From Cordylochernes scorpioides (Eukaryota > Arthropoda > Arachnida > Pseudoscorpiones > Chernetidae), in NCBI GenBank assembly GCA_030710605.1, contig CP092875.1, forward strand, positions 65,836,623 to 65,900,622: a stretch of 64,000 nucleotides of DNA. The letters run 5' to 3'. Shown one piece after another: positions 10,861 through 20,664 of this stretch. Each line of letters opens with the position of its first letter. Position 1 is the first letter of the stretch. The position numbers were made by a program, and so were the translations under genes. The notes below the pieces were generated by a model. That model was not told the origin of the DNA. It worked only from the letters and a program-made list of their open reading frames with translations, and made no database searches.

Positions 10861-11788
10861 ATTATTTGTTTTTGTGCATGAATAAATTCCCCATTCATTC
10901 CACAAGGTTTGTTTTTTCAAATTTTCTACGGTGCAATATAAATTGTAGAACTAATGTGGGGGAAAATAATATAAAATATCATTTGTACGAAACGCCACAC
11001 ACACAACTCTAAATTTATATACTACTTATAGCTGAAATATATACAGGAAAATACAGGTTTAGAGTTTGGAGTGGAGGTTTTGGCTCTCCGCTTAGAATTT
11101 CTCCAAAGTGAATGAGAAAATCTTTATGCATACACATTCTTTTTTTTCTAAAAATTATTAAAAAGTATCTCCCAATTTGAATATACTGACTTATAATTAA
11201 TTAACAAGGACAATTAGTTGACAAGTAATTAGCCATGGCAGAATTTTAATTGACCGAAAATGGTTAAATTGGTACTTCATCACTAATGGGAAACTAATTA
11301 AAATATTTGACAAAAAATTAAATGGAAAATAACACTGTTGTGTGTCTTTATAAAAACCGCATTTCAGAAATTGTTCCCTAAACTCTGTTGAAAATCAATT
11401 TTTCTTGAGTATTTTCAATGAAAGTGTAATAAATTTATTTAATTTTGACCATAGTTGTATATGTTATTGTCGTAGCATCTCTATTTGAATACCTTCTTGC
11501 TCATAGTCTTTAAGAAACATGTTTACTTACCATGTGTAGGCATACACACATTGTCCATATTCTTCTATAAATTATATATAGTTTAAACACACTAAGTTAA
11601 AATTTTAAATCTGAACTTCAATTTTCTTTTATAAAGACTCAATTTAAGAAAAATGTATCTCCTTATCGTTCAACTGAAAGTTGCTGATGGCTGTCGCCAT
11701 ATATCGAAATAAATATCAACTATTTATTGATTTTTAATTATTCCAGAATTGGCCAAATACCCATTTCTGATTAATCAAGAAAAGCTAA
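10861..11788. other. AT-rich DNA, nothing recognised
   Basis: No open frame of note, no tandem repeat and no clear inverted ends. Its right end joins a retroelement remnant carrying the decayed hammerhead. Confidence 0.5.
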
Positions 11789-11828
11789 CCACGTACGCGT
11801 TTTGGGCTGTTGGCTTTCATCAGAGTGG
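11789..11828 (-). ncRNA. Decayed hammerhead ribozyme motif
   Basis: Read on the minus strand it has CCAC, then CUGAUGA, a GCCAACAGC hairpin region, AAAACGCGU and finally GUGG. It lines up with the motif at 34525-34563. Here the invariant GAAA has become CAAA and stem II is weakened, so cleavage is unlikely. Flanks on both sides also resemble those at 34466-34520 (TTGGCCAA, TTGATTWATCA), as expected of two copies of one retroelement, possibly Penelope-like. Confidence 0.4.
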
Positions 11829-11829
11829 T

Positions 11830-12686
11830 GCAATCTTAACCTCAACGACCAAAAAAACTGGTCATTCAGGCATCCTGAAAAACCATGAAATGGGTAGTTA
11901 AGGTCAGAATTAATTAAGGCCAAAAAAGGACTAGAATATATATAAGAAAATCGAAGAGGTGGTATCTTTTTTGCCTCTAAGGTATTTCATCCTTACAATA
12001 CACATGTATACACTGTATAAATATATGTTTTGAGTTTGTTGGGTTTTTCAAATTGCAAGGTCGTTTTCCAAATAAGATTACTCTGGTATTATTACAAAAG
12101 ATATCTTCAAATGAAAAAGGGTATAGATTAGATCAAACTGTTTTTTAGTTACCAAATTTTAAATTAGCTGAATGAAATAACCTCTTTACTAAGGTGCTTC
12201 TTTTAAATCTCAAATATATAATTTAGATATGACAGTTCAAAACTTGGGCAAACATGTTCTTTGAATATATAAATTAATTTATTCACTTAAAATACACCGT
12301 AAAAGTTCGAAAATATGTATTTGATAAGTCAGGTGGCTAGTTCGTTCTACGATATTTCCTCTTTATTTATAGTTTTTAAGGATGATATTTCTGTAATAAT
12401 ATTTTATATTATATTTAGAACTGATATATTTATATATTTCGAAAATATTAACTGTGTGTGTTTTAATAAAATTTAAACTATACACGAAAGTGTAAAAATA
12501 TAAATATCTATAGAAAAATAAAATATTTAATTAAATGAAATGAATTAATAGTTTTTAACAAATATATTAAATTAATATATTAAATGTTCTTATAAAATTA
12601 ATAATTTTTGGTCGATCTATATTAAATAAAATATTGAAAACAATTTATAAAGTATATCTTTATGTGAATAAGCTCAAATAATTTAA
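11830..12686. other. AT-rich DNA, nothing recognised
   Basis: No coding or repeat signal that I can support. The segment around 12290-12360 (AAATACACCGTAAAAGTTC, AGGTGGCTAGTTCGTTCTAC) recurs near 14090-14150, so a small dispersed repeat is present. Confidence 0.45.
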
Positions 12687-12740
12687 ATGGCAATAAATGT
12701 TGAGATGAAAATGAATGTTTTTTTTATTTTTATTTCGCAG

Positions 12741-12793
12741 ACTACAAATTACACGCCAAACGAAAAGTCGTGCGGCCAATTAAAATGCGATAA
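12741..12793 (+). other. Possible terminal exon of a host gene
   Basis: A strong polypyrimidine tract ends in TTTCGCAG at 12740. From 12743 a basic frame of 16 codons (tac aaa tta ... atg cga) ends at TAA 12791-12793, followed directly by AAGATGGCGG, a YY1-type site. The codons are not repeat-like and the patch is richer in GC than its flanks. The residues resemble no family that I know, and no upstream exon is seen. The alternative is a promoter-like patch with the YY1 site as the real signal. Confidence 0.2.
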
Positions 12794-13484
12794 GATGGCG
12801 GAACTCGCTCGTTATGGTTATGGCCCGGCGAAAGGCAATTATCGTTTGCTTTATTTCAAGATTTTTGGCGGGAATTTTACAATTATCTTTTGTATGAAAA
12901 TAGTCCTAAAATAAATTATTTAATTTCCAAATTGGATGCATAGAATATTCAAACGTCCTTGATTTTAGCTCACAATAATAACTTTTATGTTATAAAAATT
13001 GTCCTATAGATATCAAATATATAAGATAATTTTAGCTTTTGAGTTGTAGAAATAATTGCTGCTAACTTGATTTTTTTTAATCACGAGAAATAATTACATA
13101 AATATATTCATAAAGAGAAGCATCTTTTTGAATTAAAAAATATTTCCTTGTACGGCTGAATATGTAGATAAAGGTTAATATCTATTTATTGGTTTTCGTA
13201 GTATATTAAAAGCTCCAATGAGCGACCTATATAGAGGAACGACCCTTCTTGTAAAATCCAAATTGGCTTGAATTGATCTAACGAGAGACCTCCGATAGAG
13301 ACCATTTCTAGGAAAGAGGAGGTTTTGTTTCCAGGTTCATGGTTTCTTATGGAAGATTGTATTGGTTTCATTTTCTTTATTTATTGTGCATACTATAAAA
13401 CAAAGAGTAAAGATCGGGTTTTCAGCTGTATATAGGCCAAATGTCTTCGCCATTATTTCAAGTTTGGTTTTACTATGAAAATTC

Positions 13485-13940
13485 GAAACTATTATAGACG
13501 CGTATGATTCTTTTAAAAATTAAACAAAATCTACTGCCCTTACTGCAATGGAAAAATTAATGGGAGGGCCTGGCTCATCAGTGGTGAACCCTCCCGGCGG
13601 TTTCGCCAGTTTAATCTACCATACCGCTGTTATATTGAATTTTTCGGTTTTCCTTTTATATTGATACTGATGCTTGACTCTTGGAATGGGTATTTTAGAT
13701 GAACTATGAACATAAGCTTTGAGAACAGCAGAATTACATACAAATATAAATATAAAATATGCTTTGAGCAATCGCTCTTCCGCAAACATTAAATTGAGTC
13801 TTTTATTAGAACATTTATATTATGAATTATATTAGCACGCGCCATCTGTTATCAAAATTCGAAACGCGTATGATTATTTTAAAAATTAAACATTTTCTAC
13901 TGCCCTTACTTCAATGGAAAAATTAATGGGAGTTTTACTA
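13485..13940. mobile_element. Foldback MITE, family F (second subfamily)
   Basis: The ends read GAAACTATTATAGACGCGTA and the inverted form, then CTACTGCCCTTACTKCAATGG and AATTAATGGGAG. The left core keeps GGGCCTGGCTCATCAGTGG and GGTTTCGCC; the right core is lost. Closely matches 35935-36412, including the interior (CATAAGCTTTGAG, GCTCTTCCG). Confidence 0.7.
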
Positions 13941-14259
13941 TATCTAATGTGATTTTTACACGCAGGTTATGTTCTGATGGGTTATACAATAAGAAATTTT
14001 GTTCTGGATTTGGAACGATACATAAAGATTTGATTGCTCAAATTTTGGGCAAATAAATGTTTTTTACATCTATAAATACATTTATTCATTTAAAATACAT
14101 CGTAAAAGTTCTAAATTTTGTATTCGCAATAAGCGCCAGGTGGTTAGTTCGTTCTACAATGTTCTCTTTATGGATAAAACTTTTAAAGAGTGTGATATAC
14201 ATCTGGGATAATATTTTATATGTTTAGAAATGATATTTGTGTGAAAAATAATTTATATA

Positions 14260-14432
14260 CAGTAGAACCTCCATGTTAGAGGACACTCACGCTAGAGGAC
14301 ACCTCTCTATAAAGGACAGTTTTCATTTGCAAAATTACCATTTTTATTATTTAGAAACTGGTAAGAGGACACCTCTCCCTAAAGGACATTTTGGCTCTGC
14401 AACTAGGTGTCCTTTACAGGGAGGTTCTACTG
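14260..14432. mobile_element. pogo/Tigger-type MITE
   Basis: It starts CAGTAGAACCTCC and ends GGGAGGTTCTACTG, with TA on both sides (14258-14259, 14433-14434). The interior repeats GAGGACAC and AGGACA in both directions. The tip CAGTAGAAC is shared with the Tigger element at 16747-17841, so the same kind of transposase probably moved it. Confidence 0.75.
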
Positions 14433-14434
14433 TA

Positions 14435-14945
14435 TTAGAAAAGGATACAAGAAAGGGAGGGGGAAGGCCAAGAAGAATATAAACCAATGATCTCAAAGAT
14501 TAGAATTTCAGTGAATTACACATCGCTAAAAAGGAATATCTTAGATCAGCAAGGGTCGGAAAAATTTTGATTCGGAAGAGTTAAAAAATACAAAATTTAC
14601 AAAATTTCAAAGTTTTTAAATAGCCACAATTTTTTCTTGCCAACTGATCTGATCTGTTTGTTTTGTTTAAAGATAATATATCAGTGATATATTATTACTT
14701 TACTCTGTTTTGATTCGAAACGAATCGAAGGTATATCATCATTATTAAAGACTTTGTTTATGATGTGTATGTGTGCAAGAATTGTAAAATAATAAAATAA
14801 TTATAGTAGCATAAAATATCGCATCTTTTATTTTTCTTTTAAAGATATCTAAATATATAAAGTACAATTTCTTATAAAATATAACTTTCACTATTAATCT
14901 TCATTTATACTAGAAACCTATCACCAATAATAAATAGTACTCAAA
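14435..14945. other. AT-rich DNA, nothing recognised
   Basis: Only low-complexity AT-rich sequence between the MITE and the first Helitron; no supported feature. Confidence 0.45.
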
Positions 14946-15680
14946 TCTATATATATAATTGCCTTATTCTGTCTGAAGCTCACGGATAGAATGCGCGCCC
15001 ATTGGCTGCCGGCGAACACGTGTCCTCCCTGCCCCCCTCTAGACAACCCTGTTATCAGCTGTGTGATGCATACACCTGTCTATAGCGGCCATTCTAGACA
15101 ACCCTGTTATCAGCAGTGTGTTACATCCACCTGTCTATACAGACCACCCTGTCTATAGCGACCACTGACCACCCTGCCTATAGCGACCACTCTAGACAAC
15201 CCTGTTATCAGCTGTGTGATACATACACCTGTCTTTACAGACCACCCTGTAAATAGCGGCCATTCTAGATAACCCTGTTATCAGCTGTGTGATACATACA
15301 CCTGTCTATAGCGGCCACTCTAGACAACCCTGTTATCAGCTGTGTGATACATCCACCTGTCTATACAGACCACCCTGTCTTTAGCGGTCACCTTAGGCAA
15401 CCCTGTTATCATCAGTGTGTTACATTCACCTGTCTATACAGACCACCCTGTCTATAGCGGTCACTTTAGGCAACCCTGTTATCAGCAGTGCGATACATAC
15501 ACCTGTCTATACAGACCACCCTGTCTATAGCGGCCACTCTAGACAACCCTGTTATCAGCTGTTTGATACATACACCTGTCTATACAGACCACCCTGTCTA
15601 TAGCGACCACCCAAGACAACGTTTTTAAAATATATTCGCACTCGGGTAAAACCCGGGCGTTGCCCGGGCCATTCGTCTAG
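14946..15680 (+). mobile_element. Helitron H1, non-autonomous
   Basis: The 5' end is A|TCTATATATATAATTGCC and the 3' end is a CCCGGGCGTTGCCCGGG hairpin followed by CATTCGTCTAG|T, the typical Helitron TC...hairpin...CTRR plan. It has no Rep/helicase frame. The interior holds a GC-rich patch with CCATTGGCTG and CACGTG (15000-15025) and a 73-bp minisatellite. It abuts the next Helitron, H2. Confidence 0.8.
15043..15622 (+). repeat. About 73-bp minisatellite inside Helitron H1
   Basis: The fullest unit is TCTAGACAACCCTGTTATCA, GCTGTGTGATACATACACCT, GTCTATACAGACCACCCTGT, CTATAGCGGCCAC. Some units lack the CAGACCACCCTGTCTATAG part, so the array mixes a long and a short form, about nine units in all. 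Confidence 0.9.
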
Positions 15681-15697
15681 TAAATAATATTTGCATA

Positions 15698-16611
15698 TCT
15701 TTATATATATATATATATATATAAAATTGAATGTCTGTCTGTCTGTGTGTGTGTGTGTGTCCTCTATGGATTCAAAAACCATACATCCAATCGCCGTGAA
15801 AATTTGGGATATTATTAGGTGTATCCCCGGAAAGGTTTACGAAAAATAATTTCTTGAATATCTTGAATATCCTTAGAGTTATTTGCAGATTTGTATATTT
15901 AACTCGCAAGCAGCGCCGCCATTGAGACGGAGATAGGCTTAGTTTGCTGCTTCTGATGACCTTGGGTCATCGTGTGAGTCACAGCATGATGCTACAAAAA
16001 CACTCTCTCTGGGGATTTTACAGCGTCGACAACCTGTAAGATTGCCTCTCTCATATATTATACTTTAAACATCTGCTTAATTAAAGCATTTTTCATTTGA
16101 AAGAGACTGCTCTCTTAACCCCCTTTAGACAACATTAAATGATATCCCGTGTCGATGATTTTGTAATGTATAGAATTAGGAAAGACAAAATTCACGATGA
16201 CACGGCTCACAGGGAACGGTAAAAAATGTTCACTTTATCGAGGAAATACAAAATTCGGGATGACACGGCACACAGGGACCGGGAAAAAATGATCACTTTA
16301 TCGAGAGATTCACGACCATGATTTTATTCAACTTATCGAGTATTTATCAAGGGACCGGGAAAATATGTTCACTAGATAAAACGATGATTTTGTAATGTAG
16401 AAAATTATGAAAGACAAAATTCAGGATGACACGGCACACAGGGACAGGGAAAAAATGTTCACTTTATCGAGAGATTCACATTTACGAGTTTCAAATTATC
16501 AAAATATATATCTTTTTTTTTATAAGTTTATAGAGAATTGTTTTAACAAATGTTCGTTAGACAAACCTTTACTCGGGTAAAACCTCGGGCGAAGCCGGGT
16601 ACGTCCGCTAG
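15698..16611 (+). mobile_element. Helitron H2, non-autonomous
   Basis: It begins A|TCTTTATATATATAT 17 bp after the end of H1 and ends with CTCGGGCGAAGCCGGG plus TACGTCCGCTAG|T. The body shares the CAAAAACCATACATCCAATC region with H7 (43149-43873) and repeats a ~65-bp unit (GATGACACGGCWCACAGGGA...TTTATCGAG) three times between 16183 and 16490. A (TG)n run sits near 15740. Confidence 0.75.
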
Positions 16612-16746
16612 TAAATCAATGTTTGTATCTATTGTTTGTTTGTTTGTATGTCCGGTATACAAATTCGCAGTAGTTCACTAATTCAAACCAAAATTTTCAT
16701 ACATAGGTAAAAAATACGGGGAAGACGATAGGCTATTTTAAAAATA

Positions 16747-17841
16747 CAGTCGAACTTGGATAATTCGAACCCCAAGGGACCATAAAAAAATTCGAATTAT
16801 CCAAAAATTCGAATTAAAGATGTTTTGAATAAAAAGGCTTAAAACAATAAAAATCTCACAATTTCGATCAATTCCTTTATTAAGAATAACATTAGTTGCT
16901 GTAAATTTACATTTTTACCGTATATTTAGATTATGTGCAATAATTGTATGTATATACTATATACATATTAAAAAATTTTAAAAACTGATGTATTAATGTA
17001 CAAAAAAAAGGCAGATTGCTGGTTAAAAAAGTGTACAGATTATTCTGCTTCGTTGGAACTCTGAAATTTAATTTTTGCCAAAGAAGTCATAAATCTTAGC
17101 CTGTTTTTGATGACTCCCTTGTCCATGGGCTGGATAACCGAAGTCATGTTGGCAGGAAAAAAAATTACTTCCACATTTTCCATTGGAGGGATTGAGTTGT
17201 GTGCAGTACAGTTATCGATAAATAAAATAACTTTTCGTTTTTCTTTTGTGAACTTTTTGTCCAAGTTCAACAGCCACTTCTCAAAAAGATAACTAGTCAT
17301 CCAAGCTCTTGCGCTGTTTGCATAGTCCACTGGCTTCGTTTTGACGTTCTTGAAACAACGTGGATTGGCTGCCTTGCCTATCATCAATAGAGGAAGCTTT
17401 TCAGATCCATCCATATTTGCACCAACCAGGAGAGTGACTCTCTCTTTGCTTAGTTTTGCCCCGTGACATTTTTCATGCTTAAAAGCTAGCGTTTTGTCAG
17501 GGGTGCATTTAAAAAAAAAGACCCGTTTCATCAACATTGAAGACGTCTCTAGCGTCTTTATCCTGGATCAATTCCCGTAAATTATTTTTCCATTGTTCGG
17601 CTACTTGTAGATTAACGGCTCCACTTTCTCCACAAATTGTTTTGAACGAAATTTTGTTGCGTTCTTTGAAGCCATCTAGCCACCCAGAACTCGCCTTGAA
17701 ATCGGTTTTCCCCATTTCAGTAATTCGAATTAACCACGATTTTTTAACATTATTTATATAGGAAATTCTAGGGACCAAGATAAATATTCGAATTAAAGAG
17801 GTTTTCGAATTAAAGAAGTTCGAATTATCCAAGTTCTACTG
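16747..17841 (-). mobile_element. pogo/Tigger-like DNA transposon, internally deleted
   Basis: The 1095-bp element has inverted ends CAGTMGAACTTGGATAATTC with GAATTATCC/GAATTAAAG repeats, and TA on both sides (16745-16746 and 17842-17843). The uninterrupted sister sequence in Helitron H6 (GGCTATTTTAAATTATATAT) confirms the insertion. It carries the broken transposase at 17040-17832. Confidence 0.9.
17040..17832 (-). pseudogene. pogo/Tigger-like transposase (DDE_1 type), broken
   Basis: The product would cut and paste the element at TA sites. The first part (17832 to about 17509) starts inside the terminal repeat and lacks most of the helix-turn-helix DNA-binding region; what remains includes the end of the CENP-B-type domain (SGWLDGFKERNKIS) and the first catalytic Asp in NVDETGLFF. 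The second part (17537 to 17040) continues in another frame with the second Asp (LFIDNCTAH) and the third (QPMDKGVI). The frames meet at an A9 run (17510-17518), so a single homopolymer shift broke the gene. About 260 residues remain against roughly 450-550 for full-length relatives. Inactive; the deletion at the N-terminus predates or accompanies the shift. Confidence 0.85.
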
Positions 17842-18059
17842 TATATATAAATCCATTATTAAAACTATATATTCAAATTATTCTACTTAGCTCACGAACA
17901 GCGCCCTCTATCAAAGATTAGATTAAATCATGCTGATGCAAACAAATAGATAATGCTAATAACAAACAATTATAAAAAATATCTTATCTAAATATATATC
18001 ACTCGGGTAGATATGCACACTGTTCAATCCCGGGGCGAAGCCCGGGTCACCCGTCTAGT

Positions 18060-18135
18060 AGAACTATATAAATAGCCGCAGCTTCATATCCAAAGAGCCG
18101 CATGTGGCTCGGCAGCCGCTGTTTGCTGACCCCTG
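18060..18135 (-). mobile_element. hAT-type end fragment
   Basis: Read on the minus strand it begins CAGGGGTCAGCAAACAGCGG and continues through GAGCCACATGCGGCTCTTTG, a pattern typical of hAT element ends. It is cut off at the 3' boundary of Helitron H3; the other end is not found. Confidence 0.45.
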
Positions 18136-18210
18136 TCTTAGATGGAGCTCTGTCAACTTCGGTTTCAGAGATGGCGCAGGATAATATAGTTTACTGATAT
18201 AACAAGAAAG

Positions 18211-18520
18211 TGGGGGTCGGTGGAAGGATGGTCTAAACCGTTGGTTTTCGACCGCCACGACCCAGGTTCGATTCCCTCATTGGCCACTTTTTTCTGATTT
18301 AAAAAAAAATGCTCCGAAGACCCCCGATTCTTGCAAAAGTCCAACCCCACCAGCGAGTGCAAGTAATCAAACGGGGCTCTGGCACATTTGTAAGTGCAAA
18401 GTCGAACTGCTTTTCACATGTGTAGACATGTGGTGCACTTACAGTAAAAGCAGTCGCCAACTTCTACCCACCATGATTATCATGGCCTGTACCACGTGTA
18501 CAAAGGAAGGGCAAAAAAAA
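18211..18520 (+). mobile_element. tRNA-derived SINE, full length
   Basis: The first ~75 bp are tRNA-like, with a B box GGTTCGATTCC at 18265-18275 and an A-box-like GGATGGTCTAAACCG. The body includes CAAAGTCGAACTGCTTTTCA and TTCTACCCACCATGATTATC, and it ends in an A-rich tail. A second copy with clear target duplication is at 26243-26529 and a 5'-truncated one at 35748-35851. Confidence 0.8.
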
Positions 18521-18521
18521 A

Positions 18522-19280
18522 GTTGTTTGAAATGTTCGGTGATGGATACCAACTCTCCGAATAGCTGCACAGAGAGGGGGCAGACAAAGGGCAGTCAGTA
18601 ACAAGCTGGGCGGTGGCCACTCGGGCGTATCTAGCGACACGCGGCCGGCCCCGTGGGAGCCCAATTTGACCGTAGCACTCCCATCCAACCTGATCATCTC
18701 CCATGTTCATCAACATTGCCTGACAACATTGTTTACTTGTTATACCTTTTGGTTTTCACATCACAATGATTCTTTTGATGGAAAGCCAATAAAAAAAAAA
18801 CGTATCTATATGGTCAAACAGACACAATAATTTAAATACATTTACAGGGATTGCTTCTTCTTTTAGATTTATTGTTTATTTGAATTGTTCTTTATTAAAT
18901 AATCAGATGTAAATGGAGTAATCCCTCGAAATATATTTTAATTTTTGTCTTTTTTTCATATAGATTCAGATACACGCTGTCTTTATTATCCCTAAATTGA
19001 ATAGATCTTCAATTAACTCAATTTTCTATTAAGACCAAGTTATAGAAAAGTGCTAAAAAGCGAATGATCAGAGGCTCATATTCATTTGAAAGATTCATTA
19101 TGTGCTGAGACAAATGTCAGGTCGACATGGCGACATTAAACTGTCATAATATATTCTTGGTTTATATAGGTATGAGAAATTTAAACTCTTTTTACACGTA
19201 TGATTCTATGAAATAAATCAATTTTCTACTTTTCTTACTGTAATAATTATTACAGTTGAAAGCAAAACAGATTATAATAG
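18522..19280. other. Mixed unique DNA and a foldback fragment
   Basis: 18540-18720 is moderately GC-rich without a gene. 19190-19262 resembles an arm of foldback family F (ACACGTATGATTCT, TTTTCTACTTTTCTTACTG). Nothing else recognised. Confidence 0.4.
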
Positions 19281-19605
19281 TGTTACATCATGATTAATGG
19301 CGTATTTATTATATTATTTTTAATATATTTGAAATTTAAATTATATATTTATTTATTTTTATATTCTATGATATTTATTTAAAACAGATTATCATCATTT
19401 GTATTTAGGTACACTGTGACTTCACTGCTCTCTTTGATGTGAGAAAATAAATAAAGTATTCTGGAGGCTACTTAAAGTAGACTTATCTCATTATTCCCTT
19501 ATATAAATTTGTAGGATGGTTGAAACACGCTCTGGCAAGATGCAAGACCCAGCACAGGAGAGAATCAAGGCTGAAGAGTCTGCCAAGCCGCAGCCTGGTG
19601 CAACA
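19281..19605 (+). repeat. 5' LTR of the gypsy element
   Basis: TGTTAC...GCAACA tips. It holds a polyadenylation signal AATAAATAAA (about 19444-19456) and, 60 bp later, the gag start codon at 19516, so gag begins in the U5 part of the LTR. Just before the ATG, TATATAAATTTGTAG|GATGG resembles a splice acceptor. Confidence 0.95.
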
Positions 19606-20664
19606 ATTGGTAGAGATGCTAGTTTCGACCCAGTTGTCCTGAATCCCAACATCGACATCCCCAAGTATGATGGAACGGAAGACCCTCGCCCATGGATTGA
19701 ATCTCTTGAAGAAATTGGCTTCTTGTACCATTGGGCAGACTACATTATCTCTCGTTATGCCGCCATGAACATGACGGGAAGCGCTAAAACCTGGTTGAAT
19801 TTACACAAAGCTAGTTTCACGAGCTGGGAAAATATTAAAATCCGCCTCATTCAGGATTTTTCTTTGGACGCGAATAAAGAAGAACTTAGAATGAAGCTCA
19901 ACAGAATGCAACACTGGAATGAACCAGCAATCAGGTTCGCGGAAGACATTCTAGTGTTGTGCAACAAGGTTGACCCCGCAATGGAAGAAGAAACAAAAAT
20001 TGAACATGTTATTGGAGGACTGAAAAAAGAGTACTCATTCGCGCTCTACCTGAACCCTCCTAAAACGACCGATGACCTTCTTGTCGTGTGCAAGAAAATG
20101 GATTCTTTTGAAAAGAAGTATCGGGAACGTGTGGAGAAATCCAGAAACCTATATAACGGTCCACGCTATTCTAGACCCCAACAACAATCGAGGTACGTGC
20201 CGCCGACTGCCGCACGAAACTACCAGACCACTTCCAGGCCCCAAGCCCCTGTTTCCAACAATTACAAGAACGACTCCCCTCCTACCCCCAGACAGTATCG
20301 AAACAACTTTCCCCAGCCCTCTACCCCTAGACGTCCTTATAATCCTAACTTTGTGCCGAAACCAAACCTTCAGAGAAACACTTACAATAAAAGCCAAGAA
20401 GTGAGCAAAAATAGGACGGAAGATGGAAGACCAATCTGCTTTAAATGTAACAAGCCAGGGCACGTGGCCCGTTATTGTAGGGTCAAGTTTATAAGAATCC
20501 TAGAAGAGGATCCAGCAGATACCCAAGAGAAGGTCGAAGAAAAATGCCAAATGAATGAAATATCAGAGAAATCACGACCTCGGCTTTATGCTGATGTATG
20601 TCATAGCACACAGACAAATATTCCTACCCGGAATAGATATTCCGTGTTGGAAGATTTAAACTAA
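19516..20664 (+). CDS. gag: Gag polyprotein of the gypsy element
   Basis: A 382-residue structural protein that would form the particle and bind element RNA in the cytoplasm. Residues 1-30 are encoded inside the LTR. Residues ~45-200 look like a Ty3/gypsy capsid: helical, with an LYHWADYIISRYAAM-like start, the LNLHKASFTSWENIK stretch and QDF. Residues ~215-300 are a low-complexity, Pro/Asn/Arg-rich linker. A CX2CX4HX4C zinc knuckle follows (Cys308, Cys311, His316, Cys321). I accept the ATG at 19516 because it is the first in frame, is conserved in related solo LTRs and fits the family length. The TAA at 20662-20664 directly follows a T TTA AAC slippery heptamer. Alternative: none serious. 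Confidence 0.95.
   Translation: MVETRSGKMQDPAQERIKAEESAKPQPGATIGRDASFDPVVLNPNIDIPKYDGTEDPRPWIESLEEIGFLYHWADYIISRYAAMNMTGSAKTWLNLHKASFTSWENIKIRLIQDFSLDANKEELRMKLNRMQHWNEPAIRFAEDILVLCNKVDPAMEEETKIEHVIGGLKKEYSFALYLNPPKTTDDLLVVCKKMDSFEKKYRERVEKSRNLYNGPRYSRPQQQSRYVPPTAARNYQTTSRPQAPVSNNYKNDSPPTPRQYRNNFPQPSTPRRPYNPNFVPKPNLQRNTYNKSQEVSKNRTEDGRPICFKCNKPGHVARYCRVKFIRILEEDPADTQEKVEEKCQMNEISEKSRPRLYADVCHSTQTNIPTRNRYSVLEDLN
19606..19622 (+). promoter_or_regulatory. Possible primer binding site
   Basis: TGGTAGAGATGCTAG begins 2 bp after the 5' LTR; TGG complements a tRNA CCA end. The tRNA is not identified. The site lies within the gag coding sequence. Confidence 0.35.
20655..20661 (+). promoter_or_regulatory. 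-1 ribosomal frameshift site (gag/pol)
   Basis: T TTA AAC in the gag frame (X XXY YYZ), followed at once by the gag stop TAA. The pol frame is -1 relative to gag and is open from 20637, so the two overlap only across this heptamer. UUUAAAC is one of the most efficient -1 slippery sites known. I did not find a clear pseudoknot downstream by eye. Confidence 0.85.

Larger units (their letters stand above)
16612..18058 (+). mobile_element. Helitron H3, split by a Tigger insertion
   Basis: Directly follows H2. The head (GTTTGTTTGTTTGTATGTCC) and tail (CTTAGCTCACGAACAGCGCC) match H6 at 42649-43148; the 3' end is CCCGGGGCGAAGCCCGGG then CACCCGTCTAG|T. The pogo/Tigger element at 16747-17841 lies between the two halves; in H6 the same site is uninterrupted. 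Confidence 0.75.
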
